Below are positions 1 to 7,005 of a stretch of DNA of 33,883 nt, one piece after another. The translations under genes and the position numbers were made by a program. A model generated the notes under the pieces. It did not search any database and had not been told where the DNA came from. It saw only the letters and a program-made list of their open reading frames with translations. The DNA comes from Geminicoccaceae bacterium. GTDB taxonomy: Bacteria; Pseudomonadota; Alphaproteobacteria; Geminicoccales; Geminicoccaceae. The first letter of the stretch is position 1; each line of letters opens with the position of its first letter. Location of the stretch: assembly GCA_025062095.1 (NCBI GenBank), contig JANXAZ010000018.1:32280-66162 (forward strand), in the 5' to 3' direction.

Positions 1-147
1 CACCTCGGCGAAGGCGATCTCGGCGAGAGCCGCCAACAGATCGGGCTCGACGAGGAGGAAGTCCCGGCCGAGCGCGCGCTCGCTGCGCAGGCCCGTCAAG
101 GGAAGCGAGCGAAAACGGCGTTGGCCGATCGAAAGTGCGGCGTTCAT
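1..147 (-). CDS. 5' fragment of an unidentified protein, faint class I fumarase resemblance
   Basis: Only the first 49 codons are inside the window; the gene runs off the left edge. The ATG at 147 overlaps the TGA of the upstream gene as ATGA, a typical translationally coupled arrangement, so both genes probably share a transcript. The readable part ends with a stretch (GRDFLLVEPDLLAALAEIAF) that resembles the N-terminal region of class I (4Fe-4S) fumarate hydratases, where a 'L-VeP-L-LA--AF' pattern precedes the conserved histidine-loop region. The match is short, and the usual PLG-DxTxYR segment before it is poorly preserved, so this identity is a guess. That the frame is coding is better supported, by the overlap and by strong GC bias at third positions. 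Confidence 0.55.
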   Translation of the reverse strand, partial: MNAALSIGQRRFRSLPLTGLRSERALGRDFLLVEPDLLAALAEIAFAEV

Positions 148-1790
148 GAGGCACCGGTGCGGATGTGGCCGGGAAGCGATCCGACGACGACGAGCGCTTC
201 CTGCTCGTCCCAGAAATAATAGATCCTGAGGCAGCGACGAGGGTCGCGCGCGTTGCCCTTCTTGACGTGGAAGTCGAGCAGGCGGCTGTGGCCGCGCCAG
301 ACGACCCGGAAGCGCTCCGGGAAGCGCTCGAGATCCCCGCCCACCGCGCTGTTCTCGATCCCGAGCTCGGCGAGGGCCTCCGCGTTCGCCCGGCGCGCCG
401 CCTCCCCGCCCTCGATGCGCATCCGCCGATACGGCCCCGCGAGATAGAGAAGCGCGCGGCCGAGGAGGGCGACGTCCTCGAAAAGCCCGTCTCGGGCTTC
501 GCGAATGGCCCGCGGCAAAAGCACGAGCCGGCCGGCGAGATGCCGTTCGGCCCAGCTCGCGAGCTCCGCGTAGCCCGAAAGCACCGGCACTTCTCGGTCG
601 GGGTCGCGACCCTGGCCGCGCAGCTGGGCTTCGAGGGTGGCGATGCGCGCGTACGCACCGTGCAACCCGGACAGCGCCTCGTGCAACCCGGACAGCGCCT
701 CGTCGCGCTCGCGCTCGGCAAGCGCCAACAGCGCTTCCCAGTCTCGGCGCTGCGCCTCCAGGCGCGCGCGAAGGGCGCGATTTTCTTCCTCGGCGAGCGC
801 GAGGAGTTCGTCGGTGGGCTTCGCCTGCGCACGAGCGCGAGCGAACTCTTGTTCGCGCATGCGCTCTTGAACGCGGGCGAAGGTGGGGAGCTCGAGGTCG
901 GGATGCCGCGACGCCAGGCTCTCGCGGCCGACGAGAAGCGAGAGATGGACGTCGAACGGCAGGTCCGCGGCGGAGCGGAAGCTGCGGATTTGATCGGGGA
1001 CGAACAACGGATGTCGGCTCGGCGCGTCCTCGCCGGCGCGAAAAGGCGCGCGGAACAAACGGACGGCGCCTCCGAAGCAGCGCCAGCGCTCGCCCAGAAC
1101 TCGCTCGAGGGTGCGCGCGGCCTCGGGTGACACGACGTGGACCTCGGCGAGGCCGGCGAGCCGCCGGGCCAGCCGCCCGGGATCGAGCACCCCGGCCCAA
1201 GCCGGTTCGCCGCGGTCGGGGACCGAAAGCAGGATCGCGGGCACGGGGCGCTCGGGATCGGCGAGCCGCTGGGCGAGCTCCGCTCCTTCCACGCCGCGTC
1301 GGAAACCATGAGGAAGAGCCCAGCCGCCCATGGAGAGACCGTGTCGCCGCACGATCCAGCGCACGAGCCTGGGAACCGAAAAGACGTCGAGTGCGAGTTC
1401 GGCTCGGCGATCGGCGACGTCGAGCCGAACCAGTGCGCGCACTTCCCGCGCGGTGCGCAGGATCGTGCTTTCTGTCCGCCAGACCCGGCCCGGCTCGCGG
1501 TCGTCCGGATAGCGCAAGCGCGCCGCCCAGATTTCGGCCTCGGGCGCGGACCAGGCCGCGACCTCGGCCACGGTGCCGCCCCGATCGAGAACGAAAGGCC
1601 CGAAACGCCGAGCTTCGGGCGGGATCTTGCCCACCCGGCGCTCGAGCCAAGCGAGCACCGCGCCCCGGACCGAGTCGAACGTCGCCTGCGGATCGTCGCC
1701 GGGCAACCGCCCGCCCGCCCGCGCGAGGGGAAAAAGGCGGGTAGGGCCGGCGGGCACGGGCGAGCCGGGCGGGTCGACCGCGATAGGCAT
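144..1790 (-). CDS. Uncharacterised coiled-coil protein with compact basic C-terminal domain
   Basis: 548 residues, function unknown. No signal peptide or membrane segment is visible. Residues about 40-280 form a mixed alpha/beta region with recurring WxxR and RLAGLAEVHVV-type strands. Residues about 305-393 are strongly heptad-like (charged, Leu/Ala-rich) and probably form a coiled coil containing a duplicated EALSGLH heptad. Residues about 485-548 form a small domain with the pattern FRVxWRG, LDFHVKKGN, RDPRRCLRIYYFWD and VVVGSLPGH. Its beta strands and basic patch recall the RelE/ParE fold, but that is inference. I recall similar proteins only as 'hypothetical'. ATG 1790 was chosen because a GGAAC stretch lies just upstream; ATG 1811 and longer starts lack a binding site. 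The stop overlaps the next gene by four bases. It is transcribed away from the srpA-like gene across a 204-bp divergent interval. Confidence 0.75.
   Translation of the reverse strand: MPIAVDPPGSPVPAGPTRLFPLARAGGRLPGDDPQATFDSVRGAVLAWLERRVGKIPPEARRFGPFVLDRGGTVAEVAAWSAPEAEIWAARLRYPDDREPGRVWRTESTILRTAREVRALVRLDVADRRAELALDVFSVPRLVRWIVRRHGLSMGGWALPHGFRRGVEGAELAQRLADPERPVPAILLSVPDRGEPAWAGVLDPGRLARRLAGLAEVHVVSPEAARTLERVLGERWRCFGGAVRLFRAPFRAGEDAPSRHPLFVPDQIRSFRSAADLPFDVHLSLLVGRESLASRHPDLELPTFARVQERMREQEFARARAQAKPTDELLALAEEENRALRARLEAQRRDWEALLALAERERDEALSGLHEALSGLHGAYARIATLEAQLRGQGRDPDREVPVLSGYAELASWAERHLAGRLVLLPRAIREARDGLFEDVALLGRALLYLAGPYRRMRIEGGEAARRANAEALAELGIENSAVGGDLERFPERFRVVWRGHSRLLDFHVKKGNARDPRRCLRIYYFWDEQEALVVVGSLPGHIRTGAS
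660..701 (-). repeat. Perfect 21-bp tandem duplication inside the coiled-coil gene
   Basis: Positions 660-680 and 681-701 are identical 21-mers. On the coding (minus) strand they encode the heptad EALSGLH twice in a row, at residues 364-370 and 371-377. The duplication is in frame and adds exactly one coiled-coil heptad. Confidence 0.9.
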
Positions 1791-1994
1791 CGATCGTTCC
1801 GTGTCGCGCATCGCGGCCGGTCGATCCCGTCTTCCCACCGAGCATCGGAAACGCGAACCGCCGTTTCCGTCTAGCACGTCGTTTCGCGTCGCGCAGGCTT
1901 TCGCGCGCACGGCTCTTCAAGCGCGCCTCCGGATGCGATAAGGTCGATCGTCGGGAGAGCTTTTCCGCTGCAGGATCGGGGGGAGGAAACGAAG

Positions 1995-2984
1995 ATGCGG
2001 TACCGGTTCGCTTCGGCTCTGCTCGGCGCTGCGTTCGCGTGGGCGGCGACGGTTCCGGGATTCGCCGCGGAGGCGACCCCGGAAGCGCTCGTCGATGCGC
2101 TCAACGCCGTCTTCGGCAAGCACAAGGGACTGCGCGCCTCGCACGCCAAAGGCGTGTGCGCGGAAGGGCGCTGGATCCCCACCGCGGCCGGACGGGAGCT
2201 CGCGAAAAGCCCGCTCTTCGCCGCCGAGGCACCGGTGATCGCGCGCTTTTCGCTGGCCGGGGGCAACCCCAGGGTGTCCGACAAGAGCCGCACGCCGCGC
2301 GGCCTGGCACTGCGCATCGCGCTTCCGGGCGGCGAGGAGCACGACTTCGTGCTCCTTTCCACGCCCGTCTTCCAGGCCAAGGACCCCGATACCTTCCTGG
2401 GGCTGTTGCGCGCCCGCGCCCCCGATCCGGCCACGGGCAAGCCCGATCCCGAAAAGGCCAGGGCGTTCATGGAGGCCCATCCGGACACCAAGGTCTTCGC
2501 GGGCTACGTCGCCAAGATGCCGATCACCGCGTCGTATGCCACCACACCTTATTGGGGCGTGCACACCTTCTGGCTCACCGATGCCCGAGGCGAAAAGCGA
2601 CCGGTGCGCTGGAGCTTCGAGCCCGAGGCGGGGGTGGTGGGGCTCTCCGAGAAGGAGCTCGAGCAGAAACCCGACGACTTCCTCGCCGGCGAGCTCAGGG
2701 AACGAGTGGCGAAAGCCCCCGCCTCTTGGCTCGTGAAGCTCCACCTCGGCCAAGCCGGTGACAGCATCGACGATCCGACCAAGACCTGGCCCGAGGATCG
2801 ACCGACGGTGACCGTGGCGCGCCTCGCGATCGCCAAGGTCGCGGCCGAAGGGGAAAAAGGAGCCTGCGATCCTCTGATGTTCGCCCCCGACAAGCTCGCT
2901 TCCGGCTTCGAGCCGTCGAACGATCCCATCCTCGGCATCCGCACCGCGGCTTACGCCGTCTCCCTCGCGCGGCGGATGGAATGA
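1995..2984 (+). CDS. srpA: Exported catalase-related heme peroxidase (SrpA type)
   Basis: 329 residues, the small catalase-related family (about 300-350 residues against about 480 or more for true catalases). Such proteins bind heme and use peroxides, normally in the periplasm. A Sec signal peptide is clear: MRYR, a hydrophobic core, and a likely cleavage near residue 25 (GFA/AEA). The distal histidine is H50 in RASHAKG. The catalase-like ARFS...SDKSRTPRGLALRI block follows, and the probable proximal heme ligand is Y320 in RTAAYAVSLARR. A strong Shine-Dalgarno (GGGAGGA, 1981-1987) fixes the ATG. The gene stands alone: it diverges from the coiled-coil gene and converges on the CoA-transferase gene 20 bp downstream. 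Family assignment is firm; the physiological substrate is not known. Confidence 0.9.
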   Translation: MRYRFASALLGAAFAWAATVPGFAAEATPEALVDALNAVFGKHKGLRASHAKGVCAEGRWIPTAAGRELAKSPLFAAEAPVIARFSLAGGNPRVSDKSRTPRGLALRIALPGGEEHDFVLLSTPVFQAKDPDTFLGLLRARAPDPATGKPDPEKARAFMEAHPDTKVFAGYVAKMPITASYATTPYWGVHTFWLTDARGEKRPVRWSFEPEAGVVGLSEKELEQKPDDFLAGELRERVAKAPASWLVKLHLGQAGDSIDDPTKTWPEDRPTVTVARLAIAKVAAEGEKGACDPLMFAPDKLASGFEPSNDPILGIRTAAYAVSLARRME

Positions 2985-3006
2985 ACGGTGCGGTGCGGCG
3001 CGTTCA
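2982..3006. terminator. Short inverted repeat joining two convergent stop codons
   Basis: TGAACG (2982-2987) is repeated inverted as CGTTCA (3001-3006), with a 13-nt GC-rich loop. Each arm contains the stop codon of one of the two convergent genes. There is no T-tract, so a role as an intrinsic terminator is doubtful. Confidence 0.25.
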
Positions 3007-4131
3007 GTCGGCGGAGAATTCGGCCCGGATCGCCGCCCCGTGCTCGTCGAGCTCGGGCACGGGGCGCGGATCGAACACCTCGCCGCGAACGCGCGCCCCG
3101 GGGCCGATCACCCGCACCGGACCGACGGAGGTGGGCACCTCGAGCCAGCGCATCTGCGGATGCGCGGAGAGATCGGCGAGGCTCGACAGCCGGCCGTAGG
3201 CGATCTTGGCGCGCTCCAGGCGAGAGGCGAGCGCTTCGCGCTCGAAACGGGCGAAGGCGGCGCGGATCAGGGCGTCGAGTTCGGCGCGGTTGCGCACCCG
3301 CGCGGGATTGTTCGCGAAGCGCGGATCGCGGGCGAGTTCGGGGCGCTCGAGGATCTCCGCGCAAAAGCGCTCCCATTCGCGCTCGTTCTGGATGGCGACG
3401 AGGATCGCTCTGCCGCAGCCGCAGGCGTAAGCGCCGTAAGGGGCGATCGTGGGGTGATGGAGTCCGAGCCGCGGCGGCTCGAAACCGCCGTAGGCGAAGG
3501 TCATCCAGGGCACGTTCATCCAATCGCCGATGGCATGAAAAAGCGACACCTCCACGCCCCGGCCGCGACCGCTGCGCTCGCGCGCGAACAGCGCCCGGAA
3601 GATCGCCGCGGCGGCGGTGATCCCGGCCGCGATGTCGCAGATCGACACGCCCACCCGCGCGCACTCATCGCCCACGCCGTTGACGTAGGCGATGCCGCTT
3701 TCGGCCTGGACGAGGAGATCGTAGGCCTTGAGATCGCGCCTCGGACCCTCTTCGCCGTAACCCGAGATGTCGCAGGTGATCAGGCGCGGATGGCGCGCGC
3801 GCAGCTCTTCCGAGCCGAGGCCCAGACGCGCCGCGGCACCGGGGGAAAGATTTTGCACGAAGACGTCGGCTTTGGCGAGCATGCGCTCGAGGAGCGCTCT
3901 GTCTTCGGGCTTCTTGAGGTCGAGGACAATGGATTCTTTGCCCCGATTGAGCCAGACGAAGTTGACCGACAGGCCGCGGGCGTAAGCGTCGTAGGCGCGG
4001 GCGAAGTCGCCTTCGGGGCGTTCGACCTTGATCACGCGCGCCCCGGCGTCGGCCAAGATGCGGGTGGCATACGGTGCTGCCACCGCCTGCTCGAGACTGA
4101 CGACGAGGATGCCGTCGAGATCGCGCTGCAT
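3004..4131 (-). CDS. Class III (CaiB/BaiF) CoA-transferase family protein
   Basis: 375 residues, close to the usual 380-400. Family III enzymes move CoA between an acyl-CoA and an organic acid, or racemise acyl-CoAs, in the cytoplasm. N-terminal Rossmann-like segment: VVSLEQAVAAPYATRILADAG, then RVIKVERPEGD. Next come the NRGKESIVLDLK block, the YDLLVQAESG motif (137-146) and catalytic aspartate D166 in VGVSICDIAAG, aligned with D169 of formyl-CoA transferase. The sequence feels closest to the branch containing itaconate- and succinate-dependent transferases, but the substrate cannot be read from it. The ATG at 4131 starts right at the conserved 'L-GI-VVSLE' start of the family; the open frame upstream lacks family features. 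It is the last gene of the minus-strand run XdhC, DUF29, CaiB, with a 77-bp gap before it. Confidence 0.9.
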   Translation of the reverse strand: MQRDLDGILVVSLEQAVAAPYATRILADAGARVIKVERPEGDFARAYDAYARGLSVNFVWLNRGKESIVLDLKKPEDRALLERMLAKADVFVQNLSPGAAARLGLGSEELRARHPRLITCDISGYGEEGPRRDLKAYDLLVQAESGIAYVNGVGDECARVGVSICDIAAGITAAAAIFRALFARERSGRGRGVEVSLFHAIGDWMNVPWMTFAYGGFEPPRLGLHHPTIAPYGAYACGCGRAILVAIQNEREWERFCAEILERPELARDPRFANNPARVRNRAELDALIRAAFARFEREALASRLERAKIAYGRLSSLADLSAHPQMRWLEVPTSVGPVRVIGPGARVRGEVFDPRPVPELDEHGAAIRAEFSAD

Positions 4132-4208
4132 CGTCGTTCCGCCGAGGTGGTTTTCGGATCCTCTGTCTGCCAGCGGCGAAGCCCCCGAGAGGCTCGCGGG
4201 GCGCGGGA

Positions 4209-4676
4209 CTATTCGGCTTCCGGCCAGAATTCTTCGTCGAGTGCTTCTTCGAGCGTAAAGGACGGCTCCACGGGGAAGCGCCCGAGGTCCGATCCGGTTT
4301 CCGCTGCGGCTTCCTTCCGGGCGTCGCGGTAAGCTTCGCGAAACAGTTCGGGAAGACGTCGGCGCAGGCTGGGATTGCGCCCGAGCCGGCGCGGAATCGC
4401 CAATCGTTCGCGCACGATCGCGGCGCGCCAACTCCGCGACCGTCGGCTCGGCTGATAGCGCCAGTTCAAGAGAGGGACGAGCAGGACTCGGAGGCTCCAT
4501 TCGAGCGCGTGTTCTTGTTCGGCTCCCGATGCCTCGAACTCCCCCGCGATCAGCTCGTGATCGAGTGCATCCAAGCGTCGCTCGCGCAGCAGTCGGGCCT
4601 GTTCCAGCGCCCAAGCGCGAAAATCCTCGTCGCGACGAGCGACGCCCCTCGCCGGGGAGGTCCGCGTGGCGACCAA
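4209..4676 (-). CDS. DUF29 family protein
   Basis: 155 residues, the full usual length of DUF29, a family of unknown function common in Alphaproteobacteria and Cyanobacteria. Family landmarks are in order: DEDFRAWALEQARLLRERR (17-35), LDALDHELIAGE, LRVLLVPLLNWRYQPSRRSRSW (around 63-83), NPSLRRRLPE, YRDARKEAAAETG and the C-terminal LDEEFWPE. It has no signal peptide or membrane span. No ATG or GTG lies near the conserved start. The best start is TTG at 4676, six bases after a GGAGAA site. It lies between the XdhC gene (63 bp upstream) and the CoA-transferase gene (77 bp downstream) on the same strand, so it may be co-transcribed, but nothing links it to hydroxylase maturation. Confidence 0.88.
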   Translation of the reverse strand: MVATRTSPARGVARRDEDFRAWALEQARLLRERRLDALDHELIAGEFEASGAEQEHALEWSLRVLLVPLLNWRYQPSRRSRSWRAAIVRERLAIPRRLGRNPSLRRRLPELFREAYRDARKEAAAETGSDLGRFPVEPSFTLEEALDEEFWPEAE

Positions 4677-4682
4677 GACGGG

Positions 4683-4688
4683 TTCTCC
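4683..4688 (-). promoter_or_regulatory. Ribosome binding site that decides a TTG start
   Basis: GGAGAA on the minus strand, six bases before TTG 4676. It supports the non-ATG start of the DUF29 gene, which has no alternative start in a good position. Confidence 0.55.
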
Positions 4689-4739
4689 GCAAACGCCGAG
4701 ACCATGCTCGGCGCGCCCCCTGGGGCCGTCAAGCTCCCC

Positions 4740-5435
4740 TTATTCCCGACCCCGCAGCGCCTGCGTCATCTGGGCGAGGATGGAGATCGCGATTTCGGCC
4801 GGAGTGACGGCGCCGATGTCCAGCCCCGCCGGACCGTGGATGCGGGCCAGGGCCTCGGGCCCGTGCCCCAGGGCCTGCAGCCGCTCGAGCCTCCTCGCAT
4901 GTGTGCGCTTCGACCCCAAAGCCCCGATGTAGAAAGCTTCCGAGCGGAGCGCGACGTCGAGCGCCGGATCGTCGAGTTTGGGGTCGTGGGTGAGCGTCAC
5001 CACCGCCGTGCGCGCATCGGGTGCGAGCGATTCCATCGCCTCGTCGGGCCAGGCGTCGACGAGATCGACGTTGGGGAAGCGCTCGGCGGTGGCGAAGCCG
5101 CGGCGAGGATCGATGACCGTGACCGCATAGCCGGCGAGCGAGGCCATCGGCACGAGCGCCTGGGCGATGTGCACGGCTCCCACCACGACGAGCCGCAACG
5201 GCGGGTTGAAGACCTGGATGAAGACCGGTCCCGCCTCGCTCTCGACGGTCGTCGAGCGGTCGTAGCGTTGCGCCCGCTGCGCGGCATCGAGCACCGCTTC
5301 GGGAAGCGGGGCCCCGATCACCTGTTCGCCCGCGACCAGGAGCGCTTCCTCGCCCGTGGCGAGAAAACGCAGGAGGCACACCGTCTGGCCCCGAGCACGC
5401 GCTTCGAGGAGCCGTTCGGCGAGGGCGACCTTCAC
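4740..5435 (-). CDS. XdhC family protein, C-terminal Rossmann half
   Basis: 231 residues. XdhC/CoxI proteins bind and deliver the molybdenum cofactor, often sulfurated, to xanthine-dehydrogenase-type enzymes. This gene encodes the part with the XdhC Rossmann fold: LRLVVVGAVHIAQALVPMA (nucleotide-binding strand and loop), VTVIDPRRGFATAERFP, AVVTLTHDPKLDDPAL, YIGALGSKRTHARRL and the diagnostic RIHGPAGLDIGAVTPAEIA. The likely start is GTG 5435, which overlaps the TGA of the preceding XdhC N-terminal gene as GTGA and has GGAGG six bases upstream. A longer start at 5453 would lie inside the preceding gene. Usually both halves are one protein, so this and the next entry look like a split XdhC acting as a heteromer. 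Confidence 0.9.
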   Translation of the reverse strand: MKVALAERLLEARARGQTVCLLRFLATGEEALLVAGEQVIGAPLPEAVLDAAQRAQRYDRSTTVESEAGPVFIQVFNPPLRLVVVGAVHIAQALVPMASLAGYAVTVIDPRRGFATAERFPNVDLVDAWPDEAMESLAPDARTAVVTLTHDPKLDDPALDVALRSEAFYIGALGSKRTHARRLERLQALGHGPEALARIHGPAGLDIGAVTPAEIAISILAQMTQALRGRE

Positions 5436-5752
5436 GTGAGCGCCTCCACCCACACCTGCACCCGACCCCCGCAGGCCAGACCCACTTCCCAGGCCTGCTC
5501 GTCGCTCACACCGAAATCGAGGAGCTTCGGAGGCGCGCCGTCCATGACCGCCTGCGCTTCTTTGACCACCGCGCCCTCGATGCAGCCACCGGAAACCGAG
5601 CCGAGCATCCGGCCGCGGTCGTCGACGACGAGCATCGAGCCCACGGGGCGGGGCGAAGAGCCCCAGGTGGAGACCACGGTGGCGATGGCCACCTTGCGGC
5701 CCTCGCGCTTCCAGGCGAGGGCCTCGCGCAACAACCGTTCCTCCTCGCTCAT
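5432..5752 (-). CDS. XdhC/CoxI family protein, N-terminal domain only
   Basis: 106 residues making up the XdhC_CoxI N-terminal domain. Landmarks: VAIATVVSTWGSSPRPVGSML, SVSGGCIEGAVV (conserved GG-C-E) and VGLACGGRVQVWVE, whose CGG motif is highly conserved and implicated in molybdenum-cofactor handling. The ATG at 5752 overlaps the stop of the coxE-like gene (ATGA), and its own stop overlaps the start of the Rossmann-half gene (GTGA). Translation of coxE, XdhC-N and XdhC-C is therefore probably coupled in a fixed ratio. No frameshift is needed to explain the split: both pieces have complete ends and good starts. Confidence 0.9.
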   Translation of the reverse strand: MSEEERLLREALAWKREGRKVAIATVVSTWGSSPRPVGSMLVVDDRGRMLGSVSGGCIEGAVVKEAQAVMDGAPPKLLDFGVSDEQAWEVGLACGGRVQVWVEALT

Positions 5753-7005
5753 GCCGCTCTCTCCCGACGCGACAGCGCGACCCATTCCGAAAGCCCCTCC
5801 GCGCGCCGCGGCCGATCCTCGGAAAGCACGGAAACGAGCTCGGCCAGGCTCGCGAGATTGTGGACGGGGCGGAACTCGTCGACGTGGCGGATCATCGCCC
5901 GCGCTCCGGCGGTGATCGGCTGATAGCCCTCGAAGCGCAGAAGCGGGTTGAGCCAGACGAGCCGCCGGCAGCTCTTGTGCAGCCGCTCCATCTCCGCCGC
6001 GAGCCCCTCGCCCGCGTCGCGATCGAGGCCGTCGGTGATCAGCAACACGACCGCACCCTGGCCGAGCACGCGGCGCGACCAGACGCGGTTGAACTCTTTC
6101 AGACACGCCCCGATCCGCGTGCCGCCCGACCAGTCCTGCACGACCTCGCCGACCTTGGCGAGCGCCTGGTCGACGTCCTTGAACCGCAGATAGCGCGTGA
6201 TGTTCGTGAGCCGGGTTCCGAAGACGAAGCTGTACACGCGATCGCGGTCGGTCGTGAGCGTGTGCATGAAGAGAAGGAGCATGCGCGAATAGCGCGCCAT
6301 CGATCCCGAGATGTCGCAGATGATCACGAGGGGAGGATGGCGCGTCTTGGGCTTTTTGCGCACGAGATCGATCGCCGCCGCCCCGCCGCGCAGCGAGCGG
6401 CGCAGCGTGCGCCGCAAGTCGATCCCGAGCGCATGCGGGTCGGGCCGGAAGCGCCGTGTGCGCAGCTCCATGATCGGCAGGCGCAGCTTGGCGATGGCCT
6501 TGCGCGCCTCCTCGAGCTCTTCGGCCGACATCTGCTCGAAGTCTTTGGTGCGCAGCTGCTCTTTGGCCGACCAGGTTAGCGCCGCGTCGAACTCGATTTC
6601 GGGTGTCTTTTCTTCCTCCCCGGCTTCGCCGCGACCGGCGCGCTTCTCGGGGCCGAAGGCTTCCGCCACGCGCCGGCTCGCCTCTTCGCCCTCGGGCGGT
6701 CGTTCGACCTCGAGTTGCGGCAGCAACAGCTGCATCATCCGCTCGAGGAGCTTGGGATCGCGCCAGAAGAGGTGGAAGCACTGATCGAAGATCGGCCGCT
6801 GATCGCGGCGGGTGACGAGCACCGCGTGCAACGTCCAGTAAAGATCGCTGCGGCGCCCGAGGCCCACCGCTTCCACCGCCTCGAGCGCGCGAATGGCGTG
6901 ACCCGGTCCGACCGGCAGACCCGCGGCGCGCAGCGCGCGCACGAAATGGACGATGTTGCGTGCGAGCTTGCCCCCGGAGGCGAGCGGTTCGGCGGTCTCG
7001 CTCAG
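5749..7005 (-). CDS. coxE: VWA-domain maturation protein, CoxE-like
   Basis: 418 residues. CoxE proteins work with the MoxR-type ATPase CoxD to mature the bimetallic or molybdenum site of CO-dehydrogenase-like hydroxylases. The N-terminal helical region carries LARNIVHFVRALRAAGLPVGPG. An acidic linker spans about 100-150. The C-terminal VWA domain has an intact MIDAS: D231-x-S233-x-S235 (CDISGSM), T296 (WSGGTRIG) and D325 (LITDGLD). No ATG or GTG precedes the conserved N-terminus. CTG at 7005 overlaps the coxD stop as CTGA and sits seven bases after GAGGGGG, so a rare CTG start is proposed. The stop overlaps the XdhC-N start. It lies in the chain coxD-coxE-xdhC. Confidence 0.9.
   Translation of the reverse strand: MSETAEPLASGGKLARNIVHFVRALRAAGLPVGPGHAIRALEAVEAVGLGRRSDLYWTLHAVLVTRRDQRPIFDQCFHLFWRDPKLLERMMQLLLPQLEVERPPEGEEASRRVAEAFGPEKRAGRGEAGEEEKTPEIEFDAALTWSAKEQLRTKDFEQMSAEELEEARKAIAKLRLPIMELRTRRFRPDPHALGIDLRRTLRRSLRGGAAAIDLVRKKPKTRHPPLVIICDISGSMARYSRMLLLFMHTLTTDRDRVYSFVFGTRLTNITRYLRFKDVDQALAKVGEVVQDWSGGTRIGACLKEFNRVWSRRVLGQGAVVLLITDGLDRDAGEGLAAEMERLHKSCRRLVWLNPLLRFEGYQPITAGARAMIRHVDEFRPVHNLASLAELVSVLSEDRPRRAEGLSEWVALSRRERAA

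Noticed and set aside
4132-4692. N-terminal extension of the CoA-transferase up to 4692
   Set aside because: The added segment is Arg/Ser-rich, overlaps the well-supported DUF29 gene on the same strand, and precedes the family's normal start.
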